A stretch of 32,226 bases of DNA from Gammaproteobacteria bacterium (GTDB lineage: Bacteria; Pseudomonadota; Gammaproteobacteria; Steroidobacterales; JABDMI01): assembly GCA_013001575.1 (NCBI GenBank), contig JABDMI010000101.1, positions 1 through 32,226 on the forward strand, read 5' to 3'. Position numbers and translations under genes: made by a program. The first letter of the stretch is position 1, and every line of letters starts with the position of its first letter. The notes under the pieces are model-generated. The model searched no databases, was not told the origin of the DNA, and worked only from the letters and a program-made list of their open reading frames with translations. This document shows, in pieces, positions 1-9,685 of the stretch.

Positions 1-104
1 TTACTATTTTCATACTCGTAACTTATAAACTCGACAGAGTTTAAGTGCTCAAGATTGTTTAAAAAAAACGAACTAACTTCTTTTTTCATTACTTCAATAC
101 TCAT
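1..104 (-). CDS. Partial unknown ORF, second cassette-like gene
   Basis: An open frame begins with ATG at 104-102 and runs off the left edge, so only about 34 codons are visible. The predicted start reads MSIEVMKKEVSSFF. No family is recognised. The ATG lies about 18 bases after the degenerate end (121-130) of the attC-like site, which is where a gene normally starts in an integron cassette. It has the same orientation and the same AT-rich composition as the ORF at 178-528. The ribosome-binding site is weak. A second in-frame ATG at codon 6 is an alternative start. The truncation and short length keep confidence low. Confidence 0.35.
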   Translation of the reverse strand, partial: MSIEVMKKEVSSFFLNNLEHLNSVEFISYEYENS

Positions 105-120
105 ATCTTAAGTTCTTGTG

Positions 121-183
121 CACATAATGTTTTAGCTAATAGGTGCTACTTTAGTAGCATCCTTATTCAGCGACTTGTTATGC
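121..183 (-). other. attC-like integron recombination site
   Basis: Read on the minus strand, the site opens with GCATAAC (183-177), matching the inverse core RYYYAAC. It closes with a degenerate core around 130-123 (ATTATG, two mismatches to GTTATGC). Between them lies an imperfect inverted repeat. Its inner arms are perfect, TGCTAC (144-149) and GTAGCA (154-159). Its outer arms, GCTAATAGG (135-143) and CCTTATTCAGC (161-171), pair only with two unpaired bases, like the extrahelical bases of attC sites. The total of ~63 bases fits the short end of known attC lengths. The weak closing core is the main doubt. Confidence 0.5.
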
Positions 184-528
184 GGTTGCATTACTTAACT
201 CTTGTGCAACTGCTAGTTTGATTTGATTACTTTTACTTTGCTTTTGAGTATAAGCATGGAAATCACGATACTCAACTATAGGTGCAATTTTAGAATCGTT
301 ACGATCAAGCTCAATAGAAACAAGACGGTCACCTGATAAGTAAATTAAAAGAATGTCCTCGCCTTGATCAGGTATCCACTCAAGTATATAAGCATTATCT
401 GGGTTTTCACCAAGTTTCAAAAGAACATTTTTAAAAGCCGAGACAGATTTTGCACCAAACTGATGTTCATGAGTACAAATCAACTCAGCACGATACTCAT
501 TTTCTGTCCTTGTTCCTCTAAGCTTCAT
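178..528 (-). CDS. Hypothetical protein, gene-cassette-like (116 aa)
   Basis: This encodes a 116-residue soluble protein with no signal peptide or membrane segment. I do not recognise its family. The middle (about residues 45-75) is rich in hydrophobic strands and acidic residues (ILEWIPDQGEDILLIYLSGD), and the C-terminus is polar. The gene sits as an integron cassette would. A core-type GTTATGC (minus strand, 550-544) lies about 20 bases upstream of the ATG. The TAA stop is embedded in the GCATAAC half-site of the attC-like element, a hallmark of cassettes. Composition is AT-richer than the neighbouring lapB, in keeping with acquired DNA. The ORF is probably real, but its function cannot be inferred. 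Confidence 0.5.
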   Translation of the reverse strand: MKLRGTRTENEYRAELICTHEHQFGAKSVSAFKNVLLKLGENPDNAYILEWIPDQGEDILLIYLSGDRLVSIELDRNDSKIAPIVEYRDFHAYTQKQSKSNQIKLAVAQELSNATA

Positions 529-542
529 TTTTATTTTTTTAT

Positions 543-550
543 CGCATAAC
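543..550 (-). other. Core-like recombination site (GTTATGCG)
   Basis: On the minus strand this reads GTTATGCG, about 20 bases upstream of the ATG of the cassette-like ORF. It is the exact complement of the inverse core at 177-184, so the ORF is bracketed as a cassette would be. A second TTATGCGA copy occurs 31 bases further right (573-580), and TTATTCAGCGAC is shared by 163-174 and 555-566. It may be the boundary of attI or of a secondary integration site. Confidence 0.4.
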
Positions 551-561
551 AGTTTTATTCA

Positions 562-576
562 GCGACACAGTGTCGC
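562..576. repeat. Perfect short palindrome GCGACAC-A-GTGTCGC
   Basis: Two 7-base arms (562-568 and 570-576) are separated by one base. The same two arms recur at 686-692 and 709-715 with a 16-base spacer, so this is one motif used twice within 150 bases. It lies directly beside the cassette-boundary core site. Confidence 0.6.
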
Positions 577-680
577 ATAATTCTATGTCGGTAATTATCC
601 ATTAATGTTTGGTTAAATACCACGATTTATTCAAACTAAACAATAACATAGACTAAACAAACGTCATAATAAAGTTCCGT

Positions 681-715
681 AAAAAGCGACACAATGATTC
701 TGAATCTAGTGTCGC
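681..715 (-). terminator. Rho-independent terminator downstream of lapB
   Basis: On the minus strand GCGACAC (715-709) and GTGTCGC (692-686) form a stem that continues inward as GATTC/GAATC, giving a nearly perfect 30-base palindrome. A TTTTT run follows (685-681). It lies about 200 bases past the lapB stop and is oriented to end lapAB transcription before the cassette region. Confidence 0.55.
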
Positions 716-918
716 ATTTTCACCTGAAAAACCCCCATATTCTTTAACACTGCTTCTAAATCAATGTGTTAATAGAAATAGAGTACATTTGTTAATACGA
801 CTGTCGGTTTTTAGCAAAGTGAAACAAACAAAACTCTATGAGTCACATTTATGTGAATGAAGTCTTCATTTCGTGTCTACTCTTGGATATATGCCTCTGG
901 TTTCATTAGCGATATTGA

Positions 919-2100
919 TTAGCGATACTGCGCCGTTGCTTTTGCCGTATCCCAGGATTTGCAGCCCGGGCAATTCCATTGATGATGGCTACTGGCGTAA
1001 CCGCAGGAAACGCACTGAAATGCGGCTTTGCCATGCCCGGTGAGTTTTAAAACTCCCAGAATTGCATTGAAGCGTTCATCCGGTAAATCTTCAGGCGTGG
1101 ATCTCAGGTCATCCGGTAATAAAGTGTGCAAGGCATTGAACTGCTGACCTTGCCTGATGTATTCCAGTACAATTTTTCGTGTGCCCGGCGTTTGTACCAG
1201 ATCGTGTCGCACCAGTGACGAGACCAAGACATCCACATACTGCGGATGCGCGTCCAGGATCTTCAATAATTGCTCGTCAAACATTTGTGTATTGTTTTCT
1301 TCCTGCGCAAGCCGAAAGAACGACGGCATGATCTCGGCCACCAAATTGATGTCGTGTTCCATAATCAGCGCCATTTGCTTAACCACCTGCTCCGGCTTGC
1401 CCTCTTTCGCGGCAATACGCGTTGCGATGATCTTGGCACGTAAAAAATCCTTGGCATACTTAAGTGCGCCCTTTAAATGTAATTTGGCTTGATGCAGATC
1501 ATTTTTGTGCAAAGCCAGTTCCGCCAATTCACAATAGTAATGCGCCAGCCTTTGCACATCCTGCTTGTCCTTGCTTTGTGCTTCGGCAACTTTAATTGCC
1601 TTTTCCCAGTCTTTTTGTTGCTCATCCAGACTCAAGATACGTTTTTGTGCAAGATCGTAATGATCACCCGGTTTTTCTATTTGCGCGTACAAGGCCTCTG
1701 CTCGATCAAGCAGGCCGGCGCTCAAATAATCTTCAGCCAGATTGAATAAAGCGTTTTGTTTTTCAACTTTGTTTAAATTCGGTCGGGCGATAAGGTTTTG
1801 ATGCACGCGGATTGCACGGTCGATCTCGCCGCGTTTGCGATACAAACTGCCCAGGGCAAAATGGGTTTCCACCGTCTCGTGGTCCACTTCCACCATTTGC
1901 AAAAACACATCCAAGGCTTTGTCGGGTTGCTCGGTGAGCATGAAATTCAAACCACGCATGTAGTCGGCATTCAGGTTCAAAGGCGGTTGTGAATTCTTGC
2001 GCGCTTCACGCCGTGCCGCTTTCACCCCGGCTTTCCAAGAAAAATACACCGCTGCGGCCAGCACACCCAAATAGGCGATGGTTTTTAGAGTTTCAATCAC
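919..2100 (-). CDS. lapB: Lipopolysaccharide assembly protein B (LapB/YciM)
   Basis: LapB is an inner-membrane-anchored TPR protein that controls LPS synthesis by promoting turnover of LpxC via FtsH. The 393 residues match the family (E. coli 389). A single N-terminal membrane anchor (about residues 5-24) is followed by basic residues and then a long series of TPR-type helices (about 45-340). A C-terminal rubredoxin-like zinc ribbon follows, with cysteines C363, C366, C377 and C380 in two C-x2-C knuckles. The start is GTG; no strong Shine-Dalgarno is seen. lapA lies 43 bases upstream in the same direction, as in most gammaproteobacteria. A terminator-like hairpin sits downstream at 681-715. 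Confidence 0.93.
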   Translation of the reverse strand: MIETLKTIAYLGVLAAAVYFSWKAGVKAARREARKNSQPPLNLNADYMRGLNFMLTEQPDKALDVFLQMVEVDHETVETHFALGSLYRKRGEIDRAIRVHQNLIARPNLNKVEKQNALFNLAEDYLSAGLLDRAEALYAQIEKPGDHYDLAQKRILSLDEQQKDWEKAIKVAEAQSKDKQDVQRLAHYYCELAELALHKNDLHQAKLHLKGALKYAKDFLRAKIIATRIAAKEGKPEQVVKQMALIMEHDINLVAEIMPSFFRLAQEENNTQMFDEQLLKILDAHPQYVDVLVSSLVRHDLVQTPGTRKIVLEYIRQGQQFNALHTLLPDDLRSTPEDLPDERFNAILGVLKLTGHGKAAFQCVSCGYASSHHQWNCPGCKSWDTAKATAQYR

Positions 2101-2143
2101 GTGAGGTCTTTAGTTAATTATTGATTACTGGTCGAATACTGGA

Positions 2144-2446
2144 TCAGTCCAGCTCTTGCATCGGGAGTTTACGCAGGTTTTCCACTTCTTTTTGCTTGGT
2201 GCGTAATTCTTTACCCAGTTTTCTGGCCTTGTTGGCGCGTTTCACCCATGGCAGGAACATCGACAAAATTCCGGTGAACATGCCAAGTGCAAAAAAGCCC
2301 AATAGAGCCTCGCCCAGTTTGAGCTCGAAGGTGGCAAACAAGAGATTGAGTTCAACCACCTCTTTATTAGTCCAGATCAAGGTTATTGCGATCCAGGCGA
2401 CCAGAACAAAAAAGACGATAAAGATCAGGGTGCGTAAAAATTTCAT
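2144..2446 (-). CDS. lapA: Lipopolysaccharide assembly protein A (LapA domain)
   Basis: A small inner-membrane protein of 100 residues with the LapA (DUF1049) layout: membrane segment 1 at about residues 4-24, a short loop, membrane segment 2 at about 46-66, then a basic, coiled-coil-like cytoplasmic tail ending in KLPMQELD. It partners LapB in LPS assembly control. The start ATG follows AAGG with a 7-base spacing (AAGGCTGGAAC-ATG). A TATAAT-like box lies in the short gap after ligA, so lapAB may have its own promoter as well as read-through from ligA. In enterics lapAB follows ihfB; here it follows ligA. Confidence 0.88.
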   Translation of the reverse strand: MKFLRTLIFIVFFVLVAWIAITLIWTNKEVVELNLLFATFELKLGEALLGFFALGMFTGILSMFLPWVKRANKARKLGKELRTKQKEVENLRKLPMQELD

Positions 2447-2520
2447 GTTCCAGCCTTTTTATATCGATACGAATGAAGGGATCGGGTATTGATCTTGGAT
2501 GTTTGGATTATAAGGCAGAA

Positions 2521-4596
<2,076 letters not shown>

Positions 4597-4603
4597 TCAG
4601 GCG

Positions 4604-5347
4604 TCAGGCATCTTCCAGGCGATGCATGAAATTTACAATCTCATCACGAATCAATTGCGCGCGCTGGGTGCTGAATGTACTGCGTTCGGCGTCGAGTATT
4701 TCGCCTGACATTTGTTGCGCCACTTGACGTGCGGTTTGCACCATTTCATTAAAGGTTGTGACCGGATCATGTGGCCCGGGCAGTACCAGAAAAAAAGAAA
4801 TTCCAGGGGTCGTGAAAGAATCGATCGCATCGACCTCAAAATAACCCGGCTTGATCATATTGGCGACACTGAATAGCGAAACATCCGGATTTTGCAGACT
4901 TTCGCGATGGTAAATTTTGTATTTACCGTGCTTTAAACCGAAATGCTCCAGGGTGCGGCACAGTTTATTGCCTTTGAAAGTCTCGCCCGGTTTGGCCGTG
5001 ACGTGTAAAACAATAATGTGCTGGTTTTCATCGGCGGCTTCTTGTGGTGCATTGTTTTCATCGCCAAAACCTGAGCCCGACTCTCGGGCAAATTCAGAGT
5101 TGTCACTTTCAGACGTTAAGGCGGAATCCGCGCTCGCCGGTTTGATGATGCGTACCTCACTCACCCCGAAGTCTTCTTCGATCTTTACCGGATCATCGGC
5201 ATACAACACGTCTTTGCCAAGCTCCTCGTCATCATAGGTCTCGAACAGATTACGTGCTTTGGAATTATTGGAAAACCGCGACCACACAATGGTGCCCAGG
5301 AACACCACCAGTGCCACACCCAATAATATCCATCGAAATTCGCTCAT
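4604..5347 (-). CDS. zipA: Cell division protein ZipA
   Basis: ZipA anchors the FtsZ ring to the inner membrane. The 247-residue product has the typical layout: an N-terminal membrane segment (residues ~4-22, FRWILLGVALVVFLGTIVW), an acidic and variable linker (~30-105), and a C-terminal FtsZ-binding domain (~108-245) starting near IIVLHVTAKPGETFKG with the conserved GYFEVDAIDSFTTPGI stretch. The linker is short compared with E. coli ZipA (328 aa). It lies between smc (92-base gap) and ligA (13-base gap), the conserved order in Pseudomonas-like genomes. The Shine-Dalgarno is weak. Confidence 0.92.
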   Translation of the reverse strand: MSEFRWILLGVALVVFLGTIVWSRFSNNSKARNLFETYDDEELGKDVLYADDPVKIEEDFGVSEVRIIKPASADSALTSESDNSEFARESGSGFGDENNAPQEAADENQHIIVLHVTAKPGETFKGNKLCRTLEHFGLKHGKYKIYHRESLQNPDVSLFSVANMIKPGYFEVDAIDSFTTPGISFFLVLPGPHDPVTTFNEMVQTARQVAQQMSGEILDAERSTFSTQRAQLIRDEIVNFMHRLEDA

Positions 5348-5439
5348 AGTTAATAATTTTTCATCGTAGTAATAACCTTTGCATCATACAACAGGAACTC
5401 TTTACACAACAACAAATTACGCTATGCAATTGCCCGGTT

Positions 5440-8400
5440 CTACAAATTCGCCATTTCTACTGCTTCATCGACATCGACAGCCACAATACGCGACACGCCA
5501 GGCTCATGCATGGTCACGCCCGACAACTGCTTGGCCATTTCCATGGTGATCTTGTTATGCGTAATGAAAATGAATTGCACCCGGTCAGACATCGAACGCA
5601 CGATATCGCAATAACGCCCAACATTGGCGTCATCCAGCGGGGCGTCGACCTCGTCGAGCATACAAAATGGTGCAGGATTGAGATCAAAGATCGAGAACAC
5701 CAAGGCAACCGCGGTCAGGGCTTTTTCACCCCCGGATAATAAATGGATAGTGCTATTGCGTTTACCCGGCGGGCGCGCCATAACTGTTACCCCGGTGTCC
5801 AGAAGATCGTCACCGGTTAATTCCAAATACGCATGACCGCCACCGAACAAGCGCGGGAACTTTTCTTTAAAGCCCTGATTGACCTTATCGAAGGTTTCTT
5901 TAAAACGCGTACGGGTTTCTTTATCAATTTTCTTGATGGCGTTCTCGAGAATATCCAGTGCTTCCGTCAGATCATCGTTTTGCTGATCAAGATAGATCTT
6001 GCGTTCCGACTGCTCTTTGAATTCTTCGATCGCGGCAAGATTTATAGCACCCAGACGTTGAATGCGCCGCTCGAGCAACGCCAGGCGTTCTTGCCAAGCT
6101 TCGATGGTGGCTTCTTCATCGAGTTGTTCGGCCAGTTCGGCAAACGCAAAACCGGTTTGTTGCAACTGTTCGTTCACGGTGTCGCGACGCACCCTAATCT
6201 CTTGTAAAGCCAGGGTCACTTTTTGTAATTCTTCCCGCGCAACTTGTACTTCGCCTTCAGCCTTGAGACGATCTTGTTCTTGTTGCTTTAATTTGGTTTC
6301 GATCTCTTCGAGTGCATTGCGTGCCGCCTTGACCTCATTCTCAATCTCAACACTTTGTTTTAAGAGGTCGGCTAGTTCCTGCTCTTGTGCTTTTTGCGGC
6401 TCCACCCCGACGCGTAACTGACGTTGCAAGCCCGAACTTTGTTCTTCGAGTTGCGCGATCTGGTTTTGCATGCGCTCCAGATTTTGTGTCAGTGATTCAT
6501 GCGCCGCCTTGCGGGCTTCAAAGCGAACCGCGAGTGCCTGATACTGCTCCTGATCGGCATGCGCCTTGCTGCGTGCGGCTTGTAAGGTACTGCGCACCGC
6601 TTCGCGGGTGCCGTCCAGTTCTTGTTGTTTGTCGGCAAATCCGGCCAAGGTATTCAGCGCTGCGTCCAGACGGGTACGCGCTTCACGGGTTTGTACTTCA
6701 CCGTCACTGATGCGCTGTTCCAGTGTGGCCAGATCCGAGTCCATATTGGTGATACGCGCACTCAGTTCACTGCGCTGTTCTTGCTGACTTTCAAGGCGTG
6801 CGCGTAGATCGGCGAACTGTCGGTTTGCCCGGTTGGCTTCGCTTTGCTGTTCATCGCGCTCTTGTTCTTGATGTTTGATCTGGCTACGCAATTGTTGCTG
6901 TTGCTCGGCCTGTGCACTGATCTGTGCGTCCAGTTCGGCAAGCGTGCTTTCCAGTTCGCGGGTTTCCTGTTCACGCGCCAAGACCCCTGCGCGGGTATCT
7001 TCATCACGACTCACGCGTACCCAGTCGGGACCCAACCAAACGCCATCAGCGGTGATGACCGACTCGTGACTCTTGAGGGTGTTTTGTTGCTGAAGTGCAG
7101 CACTCAATGAAGGTGCGGTGTATACCGACTGCAAGACACTAAGCTGACTGAACTCGCCCTGCACTTGCTGAGCCAAAGAGTTTTGTGTACTGGAATTCTG
7201 TTGCTTGTCTACCAGAATGCCATGACCGCTTTGCAGTTGCGCCAGGTCATCCACAAAATGGCGAATGCTATCCACGCATACCGCTTCCAGGGCAGGACCC
7301 AAAACAGTCTCAAGCGCTTTTTCCCAGCCTGCATTAACCTGCAGTGACTCACCCAGACGCGGCGCGGCGTCCAGACCTTCTTTTTTCAGCCAGGCATTCA
7401 AATGATCGGATTTTTTACCCAGTGCGGCTTCTTGCAGGGCCTTAAGCGAGGCCAGGCGACCACTGGCTTTTTGTTGCTCACGGCGCATCCCGTCCAGGCT
7501 TTTACCCAGTTCGCGTTCTTGTTCACGCAGGCTGGTGATGTTTTGGGTGGTTTCATCCAGACGCGCTTGCAGTTGACTGACCATGCTTTCCTGACTGCTT
7601 TGACCTGCCATCAACTCAGTCAGTTTTTGTTCGAATGATCCCAGCGAAAACGTGCCGCGTTCGGTACGCAATTTGTCGCGACGATTCAATTCCGCCGACA
7701 TCTGGCTTTCCAAATGCTCAATACGGGTTCGTTCAACGTGGGTGCTTTTTTGTGCTTCACTGGATGCCGCATTCAGCTCTTCCCACTCACGCATCCAGGT
7801 TTGCATGTTCTCTTCGGCTTGTTCCAGTTCGCTACGCGAAGCCTGTAATTTGGCTTCGGTTTCGGCTTGCTGGGGTTCGAGCTCGCGAATCTCTTCGGCA
7901 AAAATAGCGATCTGTTCCTGGTCACGTTTGATGTGACTTTGAATCTCTTTGACCGCATTTTCAGTTTGCCCGAGCTGCTCTTGTTGTCGCTGTCGCAGTT
8001 CTTTGGCGTGCTGAATGCCTTGCTCCAGCCGCGATATGTCGGAACCGGTTTTGTAAAAACGCCCCTGAGCCTCATTGAAGGTGTCATTGGCTGCAGTTTG
8101 TTCCTGACGACTTTTTTCAATACTTGCTTCAATTTCACGTTGTGCGGCGAGCACTTTCTGCACGGCTGTTTCATGTTCGTTTAGAAATTTTTCTTGTTCT
8201 TCTGACTGCCCTTGCATATCACGCAATCGCAATGCAAGAAGTTCGGCTTTGGCCTGACGTTCCTCTTGTTTGAAGAGCTTGTATTTTTCCGCCGCTTTGG
8301 CCTGACGATCAAGATGCAATAACTGTTTTTCGATCTCTTCGCGCAGGTCGTTCAAGCGATCGAGATTTTCGCGCGTGTGCTTGATGCGATTAGAAGTCTC

Positions 8401-8934
8401 GCGGCGACGTTCTTTGTATTTGGAGATACCGGCCGCCTCTTCCAGAAAGACCCGCAGATCCTCGGGCTTGGCCTCGATCAATTTCGACACCATGCCTTGT
8501 TCGATGATCGAGTAACTACGTGGACCCAGGCCGGTGCCCAGGAAAATACCGGTAATGTCTTTTCGCCGGCACTTGGTACCGTTTAGAAAATAGTCAGAAG
8601 TGCCGTCTTTGGTGACCTTGCGCATCACCGAGATCTCGGTGTATGCCGCGTATTGACCCCCAATGGTGCCGTCAGCGTTATCAAAGATCAATTCGATGCT
8701 CGCGGTGGAGGCCGGTTTGCGCGAACTCGAGCCATTAAAAATGACATCGGCCATCGAATCACCACGCAGTGTTTTGGCGGAAGATTCGCCCATCACCCAG
8801 CGCACCGCATCTATAATATTGGATTTGCCGCAGCCATTTGGTCCTACCACCCCGACGAGGTTGGAGGGAAAATCGATGGTTATCGGGTCAACAAAGGATT
8901 TGAATCCTGCGAGTTTGATCTTGCTTAAACGCAT
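5440..8934 (-). CDS. smc: Chromosome segregation/condensation ATPase SMC
   Basis: An SMC ATPase of 1164 residues, normal for bacterial SMC, which compacts and resolves chromosomes with ScpA/ScpB. Visible elements: N-terminal Walker A GPNGCGKS at residues 31-38; a long coiled coil (about 170-500); a hinge region (about 515-640, LGESLQVNAGWEKALETVLG); a second coiled coil rich in Q, E and L (about 670-1000); the ABC signature LSGGEK starting at residue 1066; and Walker B with catalytic Glu (CMLDEVDAPLDD, E1095). The ATG is preceded by GGA at about 7 bases. It is the first gene of the smc-zipA-ligA run and is divergent from queF. No scpA or scpB is visible in the window. Confidence 0.97.
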   Translation of the reverse strand: MRLSKIKLAGFKSFVDPITIDFPSNLVGVVGPNGCGKSNIIDAVRWVMGESSAKTLRGDSMADVIFNGSSSRKPASTASIELIFDNADGTIGGQYAAYTEISVMRKVTKDGTSDYFLNGTKCRRKDITGIFLGTGLGPRSYSIIEQGMVSKLIEAKPEDLRVFLEEAAGISKYKERRRETSNRIKHTRENLDRLNDLREEIEKQLLHLDRQAKAAEKYKLFKQEERQAKAELLALRLRDMQGQSEEQEKFLNEHETAVQKVLAAQREIEASIEKSRQEQTAANDTFNEAQGRFYKTGSDISRLEQGIQHAKELRQRQQEQLGQTENAVKEIQSHIKRDQEQIAIFAEEIRELEPQQAETEAKLQASRSELEQAEENMQTWMREWEELNAASSEAQKSTHVERTRIEHLESQMSAELNRRDKLRTERGTFSLGSFEQKLTELMAGQSSQESMVSQLQARLDETTQNITSLREQERELGKSLDGMRREQQKASGRLASLKALQEAALGKKSDHLNAWLKKEGLDAAPRLGESLQVNAGWEKALETVLGPALEAVCVDSIRHFVDDLAQLQSGHGILVDKQQNSSTQNSLAQQVQGEFSQLSVLQSVYTAPSLSAALQQQNTLKSHESVITADGVWLGPDWVRVSRDEDTRAGVLAREQETRELESTLAELDAQISAQAEQQQQLRSQIKHQEQERDEQQSEANRANRQFADLRARLESQQEQRSELSARITNMDSDLATLEQRISDGEVQTREARTRLDAALNTLAGFADKQQELDGTREAVRSTLQAARSKAHADQEQYQALAVRFEARKAAHESLTQNLERMQNQIAQLEEQSSGLQRQLRVGVEPQKAQEQELADLLKQSVEIENEVKAARNALEEIETKLKQQEQDRLKAEGEVQVAREELQKVTLALQEIRVRRDTVNEQLQQTGFAFAELAEQLDEEATIEAWQERLALLERRIQRLGAINLAAIEEFKEQSERKIYLDQQNDDLTEALDILENAIKKIDKETRTRFKETFDKVNQGFKEKFPRLFGGGHAYLELTGDDLLDTGVTVMARPPGKRNSTIHLLSGGEKALTAVALVFSIFDLNPAPFCMLDEVDAPLDDANVGRYCDIVRSMSDRVQFIFITHNKITMEMAKQLSGVTMHEPGVSRIVAVDVDEAVEMANL

Positions 8935-8955
8935 TAAGTATCCGTTCTTTTCTTG

Positions 8956-8961
8956 ATTATA
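8956..8961 (-). promoter_or_regulatory. Candidate -10 box for smc
   Basis: The minus strand reads TATAAT here, about 22 bases upstream of the smc ATG in the divergent smc/queF spacer. No good -35 hexamer is found at 16-18 bases, so the assignment rests on the -10 box alone. Confidence 0.35.
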
Positions 8962-9099
8962 AGGCCGTGAAACGACAAAAGTGACGCCTGGCTATGTCAC
9001 ATTCAGGGGCGATAGTGTAAAGTGTGCTCCCGCAAAAGACCACCAAAAAAACGGTGAAATTCCGGGTCATTTGCAGAGATTTTTTTTATTGCCGATTTA

Positions 9100-9543
9100 A
9101 TGAGCGAAAGCATGAGTAACACACCCGAAAACGCACAAATTGAAGCCAGTCGCAATCGCACCAAAGCGGCTAGTGAAATGCTGGCATTTGAAAATCCGCA
9201 CCCACAACGGGATTACACCATACGGATCGAAACGCACGAATTCACCTGTATCTGCCCGGTTACCGGACATCCAGATTTTGCCAGCCTCAAACTTGAGTAC
9301 ATTCCAGACCAGAAATGCGTGGAATTGAAGTCCTACAAACTGTATTTGTGGTCATATCGTGAGCAAGGCGCTTACCATGAGGCCGTTACCAATCAGATAC
9401 TCAACGACCTGGTGAGCCTGTTAGACCCGCGATTCATGCGTCTGAGTGCGAAGTTTAATGTGCGCGGCGGGGTTTACACCGATGTTATCGCTGAACACCG
9501 GCAAAAAGGCTGGGTAACTAATCCGGCAGTAAAACTTCCATAA
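9100..9543 (+). CDS. queF: NADPH-dependent 7-cyano-7-deazaguanine reductase, type I QueF
   Basis: QueF reduces preQ0 to preQ1 in queuosine synthesis for tRNA. The 147 residues match the short, single-domain type I enzyme rather than the ~280-residue E. coli form. The catalytic cysteine is C52 in CPVTGHPD and the partner aspartate is D59, with the same 7-residue spacing as C55/D62 of the B. subtilis enzyme. The QueF motif [20 protein letters not shown] (residues 105-124) is complete. Two ATGs 12 bases apart (9100 and 9112) are possible starts. Neither has a strong Shine-Dalgarno; GAAAG before the second slightly favours 9112. It is divergent from smc. No other queuosine genes are adjacent. Confidence 0.93.
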   Translation: MSESMSNTPENAQIEASRNRTKAASEMLAFENPHPQRDYTIRIETHEFTCICPVTGHPDFASLKLEYIPDQKCVELKSYKLYLWSYREQGAYHEAVTNQILNDLVSLLDPRFMRLSAKFNVRGGVYTDVIAEHRQKGWVTNPAVKLP

Positions 9544-9554
9544 TGCGTCAAATC

Positions 9555-9582
9555 TTGTCATGATAGGATTTTCAGGTATGAT
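9555..9582 (+). promoter_or_regulatory. Sigma70-type promoter for dksA
   Basis: TTGTCA (9555-9560), a 16-base spacer and TATGAT (9577-9582) lie just after the queF stop. The predicted start of transcription near 9589 gives a leader of roughly 97 bases before the dksA ATG, long enough to hold the hairpin at 9660-9676. Confidence 0.55.
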
Positions 9583-9659
9583 TCTGACGCTGCATAAATA
9601 AGCAAAAATATATTGCTAACAATTTAGACACATTGGCTGGGTAGTAAACTCACGCAAAA

Positions 9660-9676
9660 AACCGTTAAGCACGGTT
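9660..9676 (+). promoter_or_regulatory. Hairpin abutting the dksA ribosome-binding site
   Basis: AACCGT (9660-9665) and ACGGTT (9671-9676) form a 6-base-pair stem with a 5-base loop. The Shine-Dalgarno GAGAGG starts at the very next base (9677-9682), and the ATG is at 9686. A stem placed here could influence ribosome access, but no experimental counterpart is known to me. Confidence 0.4.
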
Positions 9677-9685
9677 GAGAGGTAT

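Larger units (their letters stand above)
529..918. other. Gene-free, palindrome-rich spacer between cassette array and lapB
   Basis: No credible coding region is present in these 390 bases. The stretch is AT-rich. It holds the core-like site at 543-550, the perfect palindrome at 562-576, the terminator-like palindrome at 681-715, an inverted repeat TTAACAC (744-750)/GTGTTAA (766-772), and two abutting palindromes (843-856 TCACAT-TT-ATGTGA; 856-870 AATGAAG-T-CTTCATT). If the left edge is an integron, this is where attI and the integrase gene would be expected. No integrase reading frame is visible. Confidence 0.6.
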
